Origin: Anderseniella sp963787895
Lineage (GTDB): Bacteria > Pseudomonadota > Alphaproteobacteria > Rhizobiales > Aestuariivirgaceae
Reading direction: 5' to 3'
Assembly (NCBI GenBank): GCA_963787895.1
Contig: CAWBEX010000002.1
Span: forward strand, 248,001 to 312,000
Length of the DNA stretch: 64,000 nucleotides
Shown: piece by piece, positions 1-8,746 of the stretch
Position numbering within the stretch: position 1 is the stretch's first letter
Layout: every line of letters begins with the position of its first letter
The notes under the pieces: model-generated
What the model saw: the letters and a program-made list of their open reading frames with translations, nothing else
Databases searched by the model: none
Told to the model about the DNA's origin: nothing
Translations under genes and position numbers: made by a program

Positions 1-450
1 TGCCTGATCCACCACACCCAGAATCGCGTGGTTGATGTCGTCTCGCTGCGACAACAGGCTGTCAAGGTCCATGGACCCCATGACCGTTCGGATATTGGTC
101 ATGGTAATGTTGAGAATGGCATTCTCCAGCCGGTTCACCTCATAGGTTGCCTTGGCCGCATCCAGCACCTGGTAGAATGCAACGCCGTCCACCTGGACCA
201 TTGCGTTGTCCTTGGTGATGACCTCCTGGCTCGGCACTTCCAGCACCTGCTCCATCATGTTCATCCGCGATCCGATCCGATCGATGAACGGCATGATAAT
301 GCCAAGGCCGGGACCCAGGGTCTTGGTGTAGCGCCCAAACCGCTCGACGGTATATTCGAAACCTTGCGGCACAGTGGTGATTGCCTTGAAGACGCCTATA
401 ACTGCCAGCGCAAGCAGCACCAGCACAAATACACTAAAGCCTTCCAGCAT
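1..450 (-). CDS. qmcA: SPFH/stomatin-like membrane protease-associated protein (QmcA-type), N-terminal part
   Basis: The gene runs off the left edge, so only the first 150 codons are present; its ATG is at 450. The protein begins with one hydrophobic anchor of about 20 residues (GFSVFVLVLLALAVIGVF), then the start of an SPFH/prohibitin domain (VPQGFEYTVERFGRYTKTLGPGL, seen here in part: VPQGFEYTVERFGRY). This is the arrangement of stomatin/paraslipin (QmcA, YbbK) proteins, which are anchored in the inner membrane and form oligomers that organise membrane proteases. It is on the same strand as hemH, 104 nt downstream of it. The partner NfeD gene usually found beside this family would lie outside the window. 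Family assignment is secure; the exact paralogue is not. Confidence 0.85.
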   Translation of the reverse strand, partial: MLEGFSVFVLVLLALAVIGVFKAITTVPQGFEYTVERFGRYTKTLGPGLGIIMPFIDRIGSRMNMMEQVLEVPSQEVITKDNAMVQVDGVAFYQVLDAAKATYEVNRLENAILNITMTNIRTVMGSMDLDSLLSQRDDINHAILGVVDQA

Positions 451-554
451 CAATCTTCCCTCGCAATGGTTCAATTTGTGAGGTGAAATCTACTATGATT
501 CGCAAAATACCGGTGCTTTTTGCGACAAGTCATTTGAAGTGCCGGGCGAAGCCG

Positions 555-1601
555 CTAGAGCCAGCCGGCAAGTTCGTTGTCAATAATCCGCTTGAGCATC
601 CTGATGGATGCGGCACTGTCGTTGAGGCAAGGAGTAACGGCAAAGTTCTCGCCACCGTTGTCTTCGAAAGTCTCCTTTACGCCGATGGCAATTTCCTCGA
701 GCGTCTCCACGCAATCAGATGAAAAGCCCGGCGTGATGACCAGAAGATTTTTCACGCCCGCCCTGGCCAGCTCCTTGACCGTCGGTTCCGTATAGGGTTG
801 CAACCATTCGGCCCGGCCAAACCGGGACTGGAAAGTTGTGATCAGTTCGTCTTCCGACAGATCCATCTTCTCCCGCAACAGCCGAGTCGTCTTGTGGCAA
901 TGACAGTGATACGGATCACCTTTCATCAGGTATGATTTCGGCAAGCCATGATAAGAGGCAAGTATCTTCTCCGGTTTGAAATCCAACGACTTGAGGTGTG
1001 CCTTAAGACTGGTCGCGAGCGCATCAATGTATGCGGGATCATCATGATAGGGCGGAACCGTGCGTACAGCCGGCTGCCAGCGCAACTGCTTCAGCGCTTC
1101 GTAGCACTTGTCCAGCGCGGTTGCGCTCGTAGTGGCAGAGTATTGCGGGTACAGCGGAAACAGCAAAATGCGCTCACAACCTTGCTGTTGCAAATGCTCG
1201 ATACGGGACTTCACCGTGGGCAAACCATACCGCATGCCCCAGTCAACAACGATGCGGGAATTACCGGCAAACAGCTCAGCCAACTTTTCGCTCTGTGCCC
1301 GTGTAAAAGTCTTCAACGGCGATTCATCGCGCTCCTTGTTCCATATCTGGTCATATGCGTGACCAGACTTGGTAGGCCGGAAAGACAGGATGATGCCATT
1401 CAGAATGACCCACCAGAGTGCCCGGTTGGTTTCAATGACGCGCACGTCTGACAGAAACTCTTTCAGATAACGGCGCATCGGCCAGTAACTTGTCGCTTCC
1501 GGCGTACCAAGGTTCATGATCAGCACCCCGATCTTGCCACCTTTTACAGGCGGATGATCAGCAGGAAGTCTAAAAGCGCGCTTGTCGGTCGTCTGTAACA
1601 T
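555..1601 (-). CDS. hemH: Ferrochelatase (HemH)
   Basis: Inserts ferrous iron into protoporphyrin IX, the last step of protoheme synthesis, in the cytoplasm or at the inner membrane. The 348-residue protein has the family's usual length. It starts with the typical GVLIMNLGTPEA strand (about residues 25-36). It carries the active-site motif ASYHGLP (His218), the QSRFGRAEWLQPYTEP segment (about 258-273) and the acidic motif CVETLEE (Glu299 region). I chose the ATG at 1601; an in-frame TTG at 1610 would add three residues. The neighbours are a PaaK-like gene upstream and an SPFH gene downstream on the same strand, neither with an obvious link to heme. The heme A synthase gene ctaA is also in this window (54.5 kb). 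Confidence 0.97.
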   Translation of the reverse strand: MLQTTDKRAFRLPADHPPVKGGKIGVLIMNLGTPEATSYWPMRRYLKEFLSDVRVIETNRALWWVILNGIILSFRPTKSGHAYDQIWNKERDESPLKTFTRAQSEKLAELFAGNSRIVVDWGMRYGLPTVKSRIEHLQQQGCERILLFPLYPQYSATTSATALDKCYEALKQLRWQPAVRTVPPYHDDPAYIDALATSLKAHLKSLDFKPEKILASYHGLPKSYLMKGDPYHCHCHKTTRLLREKMDLSEDELITTFQSRFGRAEWLQPYTEPTVKELARAGVKNLLVITPGFSSDCVETLEEIAIGVKETFEDNGGENFAVTPCLNDSAASIRMLKRIIDNELAGWL

Positions 1602-1663
1602 GTTTCTCAATCCATTTTCGGAACCAGGCCCCGCTCTTGGTACGCGGTGGCCGATTGGTCAGT

Positions 1664-2899
1664 TCAGGTCGTTGCAGGGCGATCATCAGCAATCACCTTG
1701 CCGTCGTTAGGTAATGTTCCCGGTTCAGCGAACTCGACCCTGCCGCGCACCTTGCAGATACTATGAAGGCTCAGCGCAACCTTGTCAGCCAGCTGCGGTG
1801 ATGACTTGCCGCATTCCGCATACAAGGTCAATTCATCCTGTTCATTGGCTCTACTCACCACAAGGCGCAGTTTGCCAAGCTCAAGATGCCTGCCTGCGAT
1901 TTCCGCTACCTGCGAAGGATGCACAAACATACCTTTCACCTTTGTAGTCTGGTCGGCGCGGCCCATCCAGCCCTTGATGCGAATGTTGGTCCTGCCGCAC
2001 GGGCTGGTGCCTGACATGATTGCGGACAGATCGCCGGTGGCTAGCCTGATCATGGGATACGTCGAATTGAAATTGGTCACAACCACTTCACCAACCTCTC
2101 CATCATCCACCGGATCACCCGTGCCAGGGCGAACGATTTCAAGGATGACCCCTTCGTCTACGATCATGCCTTCCATCGCCTCACTCTCATATGCAATGAC
2201 CCCTACATCAGCGGTGGCATAGCATTGCAGCACACTGATGCCACGTTTGGCATATTCCTCACGCAAACTGGGAAACAAGGCCCCGCCAGATACCAGCGCA
2301 CGCTTGATGGAGGACAGGCTGCGGCCACCTTGCTCAGCCTTGTCCAGCAGGATTTTCAGGAAGTCTGGCGTGCCGGTAAACCCGCTCGGCTGCAAGGCTG
2401 CAATCGCTTCAATCTGTTGTTCGGAATTGCCGATGCCGGCCGGCAGCACCGCGCACCCCAGCGCACGTGCACCGGCGTCCAGAATGAAGCCCCCCGGAGT
2501 AAGGTGATAGGCAAAACTGTTGTGCACAATATCTCCGGCCCTGAACCCGGCAGCAAAGAGGGCCCGCGCACTGCGCCACGGATCAGCCTCAAGCCCCATT
2601 GGTTCGAATATCGGGCCAGGTGACATGAACACACGTCCCCAGTTTTCAGGTCCACCCAGAGCAAACCCGCCGAACGGCGGTTCAGCCTTCTGAAATCCCG
2701 TCAGGTCGGTCTTTCGCAAAACTGGCATAGTTGCCAACGCCTTCCTGCTGTTAACCTCTGCGGGGTCGACGTTACCTAGATGCCGGTTCCATCCCGGTGC
2801 TTTTCTGGCTAACCAAATCTGCCCGGCCAGTGCCTCGAACAAAGCGGACTGGCGCACTTCTGGGTCGCGGATTTCCAAGTCGTCGTAATGGTCATTCAT
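1664..2899 (-). CDS. Phenylacetate-CoA ligase-like adenylate-forming protein
   Basis: A 411-residue member of the PaaK-like AMP-binding family, which activates carboxylic acids (classically phenylacetate) to CoA thioesters through an acyl-AMP. Visible family segments are SGGALF (about 205), CYATADVGVIAYE (about 230-242), the RLATGDL hinge region and the small C-terminal domain with GRADQTTKVKGMFVHPSQV. Oddly, the usual glycine/serine-rich phosphate loop is replaced by MSPGPIFEPMG (about 95). That may mark a divergent subfamily with another substrate or weak adenylation. The start is the ATG at 2899, preceded by a GGAAG box 9 nt upstream; an in-frame TTG at 2914 is less likely. It lies near the acyl-CoA-synthetase/Liv-type transporter operon but is separated from it by an oppositely oriented gene. 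Confidence 0.8.
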   Translation of the reverse strand: MNDHYDDLEIRDPEVRQSALFEALAGQIWLARKAPGWNRHLGNVDPAEVNSRKALATMPVLRKTDLTGFQKAEPPFGGFALGGPENWGRVFMSPGPIFEPMGLEADPWRSARALFAAGFRAGDIVHNSFAYHLTPGGFILDAGARALGCAVLPAGIGNSEQQIEAIAALQPSGFTGTPDFLKILLDKAEQGGRSLSSIKRALVSGGALFPSLREEYAKRGISVLQCYATADVGVIAYESEAMEGMIVDEGVILEIVRPGTGDPVDDGEVGEVVVTNFNSTYPMIRLATGDLSAIMSGTSPCGRTNIRIKGWMGRADQTTKVKGMFVHPSQVAEIAGRHLELGKLRLVVSRANEQDELTLYAECGKSSPQLADKVALSLHSICKVRGRVEFAEPGTLPNDGKVIADDRPATT

Positions 2900-3052
2900 A
2901 ACGTCTGCTTCCAAATTTTCCCAATTGATTTAACAGGTTAACAATCCAGATCTGGTTGAATGAACGCACAATAACCGTTCAATTCTCCGGTGGCGCGTTG
3001 CAGTCGATCTGCAAGCAACCGGCAAGCAACCAGGGGCACCAGACGACACGCC

Positions 3053-4270
3053 ATGGCTCAAGCATTCCACAATGTGCTGAACTCGGCAGTTGGCTGGATA
3101 CGCCAACCCGCGCATGGGCTTGACGGAGCGCGCGCCCATGCGCCCATCGATGCTTCTGTCGAAAGCAAGACAATCAGAGCCGCCTTGCTGCTGGCAATGG
3201 ATAACCCAGGTAACTCGCTGCCCGATTTCCTGTGGACATTTGACCAAGACACGAAGGACTCGACTGTTTGGCATCCTGACCCTGAACTCGAACGCAATCT
3301 GGACAAGCAAGCGCTCACAAAGACGCTTCAGGAATTGTTGAACGACACGACCCCGGAATGCATTGCAGCCACAATTCAAACCGGACTGTCCGGCAATCGC
3401 CTGGTCAGGAACATTGAACTGCCGGTGCGCGTGAACGGCCAGAAGTTCTGGTGGCAGATGGCTGCCACGACGCTGGGCTGCCAAACCGCGCAACCAGACA
3501 AGTGGATAGGTCTGGTGCGGGATGTGACTCCGGCACACCGGTTCTTGAAATCGCTCGCGGTAGACCAAAGGCACCACGAAGAAGTTAATGCAGCGAGTCA
3601 GCAACTTGCCAGTGCGCTGTCGGCCAGCCTGCGCCAACATGCCAATGTTGTCACCAATATCTGTCAAATGCTGCCAGAAGAATTTCCTCAACAATCGCGC
3701 GCCATGATTGAACTCATGGAACCCGGTTTTGCCAGTGACATGCAAACCGCCATCAATGAGCTTTTGATGACCGCCAGCCTGATGCGCGACTACACCAACG
3801 CTCTGACCGGAAGTCTGGTGTGCACACCGCAAACTCATCATTTTCGCGATGCAATAGCGCATTGCCTGGCCAGTGCAGCGGAGCGAATTCGCCCGCTTGA
3901 ATTCACTGTGATTGAGAAGGTTGCCCCGCATGACTGCATCATAAACGCCGATGTGCACCGTCTGCGCATCGCCATAATGGTTGTAGCCAACCTTGCGGTC
4001 TGCCATGCGTTTCCCGGCGGAACAATCCTGTTTCAGGCCGGCGTCGTCAACAACCGCGAAGCCCGCCTTGAAATATTCTATGTCGGCCGGCCAGCATTCA
4101 ACGGCACTGAAACCGAAAGCCATGACCCGAGAATGGGTATTCTCCATCCCGCCATTGCCAAACGTTTCCTCAATGCTGTCATTGCTGCTCATGGTGGCAT
4201 TCTTGAGTTCACTCAACACGGTGAGGGCAAACAGGTGGTGAGGATCAAGCTTCCCGTCGAGCCTGCCTGA
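3053..4270 (+). CDS. Histidine-kinase-like protein with degenerate catalytic domain
   Basis: A 405-residue soluble protein with no membrane segment. The middle (about 60-170) resembles a PAS-type sensor segment ending in WIGLVRDVTPAHRFLKSL, as in PAC motifs. It is followed by a helical dimerisation-like region (about 180-260) and a C-terminal GHKL-ATPase-like fold (about 290-405). That fold is recognisable by the DVHRLRIAIMVVANLAVCHAFPGG pattern (seen in part: VVANLAVCHAFPGG) and the final AIAKRFLNAVIAAHGG / GKQVVRIKLP strand. The usual DxGxG nucleotide loop is absent (VGRPAF is in its place) and no clear phospho-accepting His box is seen, so it may be a pseudokinase. The ATG at 3053 is chosen; a GTG at 2990 is possible. 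It converges with livF. A long antisense frame exists here but has no protein-like features. Confidence 0.6.
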   Translation: MAQAFHNVLNSAVGWIRQPAHGLDGARAHAPIDASVESKTIRAALLLAMDNPGNSLPDFLWTFDQDTKDSTVWHPDPELERNLDKQALTKTLQELLNDTTPECIAATIQTGLSGNRLVRNIELPVRVNGQKFWWQMAATTLGCQTAQPDKWIGLVRDVTPAHRFLKSLAVDQRHHEEVNAASQQLASALSASLRQHANVVTNICQMLPEEFPQQSRAMIELMEPGFASDMQTAINELLMTASLMRDYTNALTGSLVCTPQTHHFRDAIAHCLASAAERIRPLEFTVIEKVAPHDCIINADVHRLRIAIMVVANLAVCHAFPGGTILFQAGVVNNREARLEIFYVGRPAFNGTETESHDPRMGILHPAIAKRFLNAVIAAHGGILEFTQHGEGKQVVRIKLPVEPA

Positions 4271-4321
4271 TCGCGAACAGCGGCTCAGCCAGGACCTGCG
4301 CTGCAACGCGTCGCCCATCAC

Positions 4322-5164
4322 TCAGGCCAGCCAGCGTTTTCTGCGCTTGTATGCTTTCACGTTCTTGAAAGACCGGCGGTTCTCGCCGGACACGCCCAGA
4401 TAAAATTCCTTCACATCCTCGTTGTCGCGCAAAGCAGCCGCTTCTCCATCCAGCACCACCCGCCCGTTTTCAAGAATATAGCCATACTTGGCATACTTCA
4501 GCGCAATGTTGGTATTCTGCTCTGCCAGCAGAAACGACACCTGCTCGCGTTCATTCAGTTGTTTGACGATCTCGAAAATCTCTTCCACCAGTTGTGGAGC
4601 AAGACCCATTGATGGTTCATCCAGCAAAATGGTCGTAGGCCGCGACATCAGCGCACGGCCAATGGCACACATCTGTTGTTCGCCACCAGATGTGTAACCT
4701 GCTTGCGATGTGCGCCTTTCACGAAGTCGCGGAAAATAATTGTACACCATCTCGAGATCAGCGGCGATTGCGCCACGCCCGTCCTTGCGGGTGAATGCAC
4801 CGGTCATCAGATTATCTTCAATGGTCAGATGTTCAAAGCAGTGACGGCCTTCCATCACTTGTATGCAGCCTCGCCGCACCAGTTCATTGGGGGTCAATTG
4901 ATCAATCCGCTCGCCCTTGAAATGGATCGAACCTTTGGTCACATCCCCGCGCTCGGCACGCAGCAAATTCGAAACAGCTTTCAGGGTTGTGGTCTTGCCA
5001 GCGCCATTGGCGCCCAGCAGCGCCGTTATCCCGCTTTCCGGCACCTCCAGCGACACACCTTTCAGAACAAGTATGACGTGATTGTAGATGACCTCGATAT
5101 TGTTGATCGACAATACAGGCTTCTGCGTCTCTTGCACTTCGGTGGCTGCCGGCTTCATGGCCAT
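4322..5164 (-). CDS. livF: Branched-chain amino acid-type ABC transporter ATP-binding protein (LivF family)
   Basis: One of two ATPase subunits of a HAAT/Liv-type importer; it acts at the cytoplasmic face of the inner membrane. It has Walker A GANGAGKTT, the ABC signature TSGGEQQM, Walker B ILLDEPSMGLAP and a switch-region AEQNTNIAL. The 280-residue length is slightly above the usual ~235-250 because of a basic C-terminal tail (SFKNVKAYKRRKRWLA), which is common in the subtype linked to acyl-CoA synthetases. It is the last gene of the minus-strand operon fadD-livG-livH-livM-SBP-livF. The ATG at 5164 is preferred; GTG at 5173 and ATG at 5158 are also in frame. The substrate may be an aryl or fatty carboxylate rather than leucine, given the fadD-like operon head (inference). 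Confidence 0.9.
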   Translation of the reverse strand: MAMKPAATEVQETQKPVLSINNIEVIYNHVILVLKGVSLEVPESGITALLGANGAGKTTTLKAVSNLLRAERGDVTKGSIHFKGERIDQLTPNELVRRGCIQVMEGRHCFEHLTIEDNLMTGAFTRKDGRGAIAADLEMVYNYFPRLRERRTSQAGYTSGGEQQMCAIGRALMSRPTTILLDEPSMGLAPQLVEEIFEIVKQLNEREQVSFLLAEQNTNIALKYAKYGYILENGRVVLDGEAAALRDNEDVKEFYLGVSGENRRSFKNVKAYKRRKRWLA

Positions 5165-5256
5165 GGTTGTCACACTTCCAGTTTGTGTTCAGTTCTGGTT
5201 GCCCCGCCTGCATTATTTCAATGCAGGCGAGGCGGACTTGTTTCAGTGCGCTCAGA

Positions 5257-6564
5257 CTACGAGCAGGTCTGCGTCTGCCAGTTTGGCTTGTCCTTAAGGT
5301 AGTCGTCGGCAGCCTGTTCCAGCAATGGCCGCACCACGTCAGTCATTGGCGCGATCGGATCGGATATCTTGCTCCAGTCCTTGCCGTCCCACTGCATTAT
5401 GAACACCGACCCAGCACCTTCATGGTCCTTGCACGAAGCCTTGATCGGAGCCGTAAAGCCTTCCAGACCGATTTCCTTCAACCTTGCCTCAGACAGATCA
5501 AACTTCTCGAAACCCGCGCGCAGGTCTTCACCAGTGATGACCTTCTTGCCGGTGGCTGCTTGTGCTGCGCGAATACCTTCTGAAATCAGGACGGCGTTGA
5601 ACAGGCCGCGATTGTACAGAACGTCGCCAACGTTTTCCTTCGGTGCCTGGCTTTTGCCGGCATCGACGACAAGCTTCATCACGTCCTGCAATGCAGGAAA
5701 GTCCGTTCCGATACCGGAGAAGTTGGCGGCCTTGTAGCCCTTGCCCTCTTCGCCGACGGCGCGCATGTCAGCATGGGAACCGGCCCACCAGTTGCCGATG
5801 AACTTGTCCAGCGGGAACCTGATCTTGGCGGCTTCCTTGACAGCCGTGGCATTCATTGCGCCCCAGCCCCACATGATCATGTAGTCTGGACGCTCCTTGC
5901 GCACGTTGAGCCACTGCGAACCCTGGTTCTGCATCTCCTTCACGCCGACCGGGAACTTGACCACGGAGAAACCCATGTCCGCTGCCAGCTTGTCGAGCAG
6001 GGGAATCGGTTCGGTGCCATAACCGGCATCAAGATAAATGTAACCGATCTTTTTGCCCTTCAGGCCGCCACTGTCACTGTCGATGTACTTCAGGATGGAA
6101 GACATCTGGCTCCAGTAACTGGCAGGATAGTTGAAGGTATACGGAAATTTCTCTCCCACTGCCGCCGCCGACAGGCCATAGCCCATGGACAGAACCGGAA
6201 TCTTGTCGACAGGCGCTTTCGGGATAAGTTGCAGTGTAATGCCAGTGGAGTAAGGGTTGTAGGAAAGTGCCCCCTTGCCCTTGGTGGACTCATAGCACTC
6301 AACGCCCTTTTGAGCGTTGTAGCCGGTTTCGCATTCCTCGACGATGATCTTGGCACCGCCAATACCACCATCGCGCTCATTGAGCATGGTGAAATAATCA
6401 GCGAATCCGTTGGCCAGCGGTACACCGCCAGACGCGAACGGACCGGTCCGGTAAGTCAACGAAGGCTGATACATCGTGTCCTCAGCCTGTACGGCCGAAG
6501 CCGTCATCATTGTGCCGCTTGCCAAAGTGGCCAGCGCAACACCAGTCATCAAAAGCTTCTTCAT
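5257..6564 (-). CDS. ABC transporter periplasmic substrate-binding protein (Liv/HAAT type)
   Basis: A 435-residue periplasmic binding protein. A clear Sec signal peptide (MKKLLMTGVALATLASG...) has a likely cleavage after SAVQA, about residue 28. The mature part has the two-lobed type 1 periplasmic-binding fold, with strands such as GKKIGYIYLDAGYGTEP and RPDYMIMWGWGAMN. Several Cys and aromatic residues near the N-terminus (YRTGPF, ERDGGIGG) are typical of the subfamily accompanying acyl-CoA synthetases. The start is fixed by a strong GGAGG box 6 nt before the ATG at 6564. It lies between livM and livF, so it is transcribed with the membrane and ATPase subunits. The ligand cannot be read from sequence; an aromatic or branched carboxylate is possible. 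Confidence 0.88.
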   Translation of the reverse strand: MKKLLMTGVALATLASGTMMTASAVQAEDTMYQPSLTYRTGPFASGGVPLANGFADYFTMLNERDGGIGGAKIIVEECETGYNAQKGVECYESTKGKGALSYNPYSTGITLQLIPKAPVDKIPVLSMGYGLSAAAVGEKFPYTFNYPASYWSQMSSILKYIDSDSGGLKGKKIGYIYLDAGYGTEPIPLLDKLAADMGFSVVKFPVGVKEMQNQGSQWLNVRKERPDYMIMWGWGAMNATAVKEAAKIRFPLDKFIGNWWAGSHADMRAVGEEGKGYKAANFSGIGTDFPALQDVMKLVVDAGKSQAPKENVGDVLYNRGLFNAVLISEGIRAAQAATGKKVITGEDLRAGFEKFDLSEARLKEIGLEGFTAPIKASCKDHEGAGSVFIMQWDGKDWSKISDPIAPMTDVVRPLLEQAADDYLKDKPNWQTQTCS

Positions 6565-6675
6565 TGGTTTCCTCCCTGAATGCCGCTCCATTGTGGATGC
6601 GGCTGCTTTTGGTTTCACTCAATCATCATGCCCGCTCCGGCCGGCCTGACAATTCCTTTCGGTTCCATTCCCGCA

Positions 6676-7758
6676 TCAAGCGTAAGGGAACGGCCACGTC
6701 CTCAGCTTCTCCTTGCCAATCTGCCATAACCGCGCCAACCCGTGTGGCTCAACAATCAGGAAGAAGATAATCAACCCGCCAATCAGCATGAAGTTGATGT
6801 GCTCAACCGCAGCCGCGTTGACGTCAATTCCAAAAGTCTCCGGCAAGGCGCGAATAATGATCGGCAGGATCCATATGAACGCAGCTCCCATGAAGCTGCC
6901 AACCAGCGAGCCCAGTCCGCCAATGATTGCCATGAACAGGTACAGGAACGAATGGTTGATATCGAAACTTTCAACCTCCGCCGCCCCCAGCCAGAAGAAC
7001 ACCATCATAGCGCCAGCCACCCCACAATAAAACGAAGACACGGCAAACGCTGACAGCTTGGCGAACAACGGGCGTACGCCCATTAACTCGGCGGCAATGT
7101 CCATGTCGCGGATCATCATCCACGACCGTCCGATGCGACCCCGGATAATGTTGGAGGCAATCCATGTCATAACCACTACAATGGACAACACTACCAGATA
7201 ACGCGTCACCGGCTGCGCAGCCGCCCCGGTCAGTATGACATCGCCAAAGCCTTCACGCCGCGGCACCTCGATAGCACCGGAGTTGTTGTAGTTGTACAGC
7301 CACGGAATGCGGATGAAGCACCATTCCAGGAAGAATTGCGCAGCAAGCGTGGCAACAGCCAGGTAGAAACCCTTGATCCGCAATGAAGGCAGACCGAAAA
7401 TCATGCCTATTGCAGCGGAAAAAAAGCCCGATGCCAGCACAAGGATGATGATGTTCACTTCAGGAAAAAAGGTCGCCAGTTTGTAGCAGGCATATGCCCC
7501 TACCCCCATGAACGCACCAGTGCCCAGTGAAAGTTGCCCGGTATAGCCAACAAGAATGTTCAGACCGATCGTCGCCAGCGCGAAAATCAGGAACGGGATC
7601 ATGATCGAATTCAGAAAGAAATCGTTGCCGAACAGCGGGATCAGGACAAACGCAACCGCCAGAATGGCTGCAATGCCGACCTTGTCCTGCAGGATCGGGA
7701 ACACCTGGCTATCAGCCACATAGTCCGTCTTGAACTGACCTGTTTCGCGATAAAGCAT
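6676..7758 (-). CDS. livM: Liv-type ABC transporter permease (LivM family)
   Basis: Integral inner-membrane permease of the Liv-type importer, about 360 residues, with roughly ten hydrophobic segments. The LivM hallmark LNILVGYTGQLSLGTGAFMGVGAYA is present (in part: GYTGQLSLGTGAFMGVGA), as are the EAA-like cytoplasmic loop (RDMDIAAELMGVRPLFAK) and the late membrane segment IIGGLGSLVGSFMGAAF. The ATG at 7758 is preferred because a GGGAAAC purine stretch precedes it and it leaves a 16-nt gap after livH. An in-frame start at 7803 would overlap livH by 29 nt. It pairs with livH to form the translocation pore. Confidence 0.9.
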   Translation of the reverse strand: MLYRETGQFKTDYVADSQVFPILQDKVGIAAILAVAFVLIPLFGNDFFLNSIMIPFLIFALATIGLNILVGYTGQLSLGTGAFMGVGAYACYKLATFFPEVNIIILVLASGFFSAAIGMIFGLPSLRIKGFYLAVATLAAQFFLEWCFIRIPWLYNYNNSGAIEVPRREGFGDVILTGAAAQPVTRYLVVLSIVVVMTWIASNIIRGRIGRSWMMIRDMDIAAELMGVRPLFAKLSAFAVSSFYCGVAGAMMVFFWLGAAEVESFDINHSFLYLFMAIIGGLGSLVGSFMGAAFIWILPIIIRALPETFGIDVNAAAVEHINFMLIGGLIIFFLIVEPHGLARLWQIGKEKLRTWPFPYA

Positions 7759-7774
7759 ATCTGTTTCCCGTCTC

Positions 7775-8731
7775 TCAAATCCGCTCGATGATTTTTTCGC
7801 CAAACAGCCCCTGCGGCCTGAACAGCAGAAAGATCAGTGCAATTACATATGCAAACCAGCCTTCAACGCCGCTGCCCAGCAGGCTGCCCCAGTAGATCTC
7901 GAATATCTTCTCACCAAAGCCGATGATCAGCCCCCCGACGATGGCGCCAGGGATGGAGGTAAAACCCCCAATGATCAGCACTGGCAGCGCTTTCAACGCA
8001 ACGACCTGCAGAGCGAACGAAACATCGGATTTCGCCCCCCACATGATGCCGGTCGCCAACGCCACGATGCCCGCAGCAAACCAAACGATGGCCCAGATCT
8101 GATTGAGTGAAATACCAACCGACATGGCAGCCTGATGGTCATCGGCCACTGCACGCAAGGCACGCCCTATACGTGTCTTGTTGAAGAACAAGGCCAGTCC
8201 AGTCACCAACGCGATTGCAGTTATGACCGCAGCAACGTCAAGATGCTGAATATCCACATACCCTTGCAGCACATCAATCCGCGTAGCTCCGGTCGGCAGG
8301 CCGAGCTCTTCCGTGATCATTCTCTTTGGCTCACCGCCAAAGATCGATTCACCAAGCCCAATCAGGAAGTACGTCAACCCAATGGTGGCCATGAACAGAA
8401 TGATTTCTTCCTGGTTAACCAGATTGCGCAGAACCAGCCGTTCAACCCCGATCGCCAGCAGTGCCATGACACCAATCGTCATAATCAGCGAAAGCCAGGC
8501 AGGTACGCCCGCCTGATACAACCCCACAAGCGTCAACGCCGCAAACACCACCATGATGCCTTGTGCAAAGTTGAAAACACCCGACGCCTTGAAGATCAGT
8601 ACAAAACCCAGCGCAATCAGTGCGTACAGGGTGCCGCCGACAAACCCATCCCACAACGACTGCAGGAAGATGTCAGGGTACTGCGCCATCTCGACGAACG
8701 GACTGACCAGAATGTTCTTCAAAAGCTCCAT
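7775..8731 (-). CDS. livH: Liv-type ABC transporter permease (LivH family)
   Basis: The second permease subunit, 318 residues, with about eight membrane segments. Family motifs include GTLYALIALGFVLIFKASGVFNFAQG near the N-terminus (in part: ALGFVLIFKASGVFNFAQ), the conserved loop RALRAVADDHQAAMSVGI (about 188-205) that contacts the ATPase, and VLIIGGFTSIPGAIVGGLI. It lies between livG (15-nt gap) and livM in the minus-strand operon. Its length is typical of the LivH variants that occur with FadD-like synthetases, slightly longer than E. coli LivH. Confidence 0.92.
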   Translation of the reverse strand: MELLKNILVSPFVEMAQYPDIFLQSLWDGFVGGTLYALIALGFVLIFKASGVFNFAQGIMVVFAALTLVGLYQAGVPAWLSLIMTIGVMALLAIGVERLVLRNLVNQEEIILFMATIGLTYFLIGLGESIFGGEPKRMITEELGLPTGATRIDVLQGYVDIQHLDVAAVITAIALVTGLALFFNKTRIGRALRAVADDHQAAMSVGISLNQIWAIVWFAAGIVALATGIMWGAKSDVSFALQVVALKALPVLIIGGFTSIPGAIVGGLIIGFGEKIFEIYWGSLLGSGVEGWFAYVIALIFLLFRPQGLFGEKIIERI

Positions 8732-8746
8732 CTTGTCTTCCGCCCC

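Noticed and set aside
2930..4321. Long minus-strand open frame opposite the histidine-kinase-like gene
   Set aside because: It has no domain pattern and is rich in Arg, Cys, Ser and His, typical of a shadow; the plus strand has sensor/GHKL-like features.
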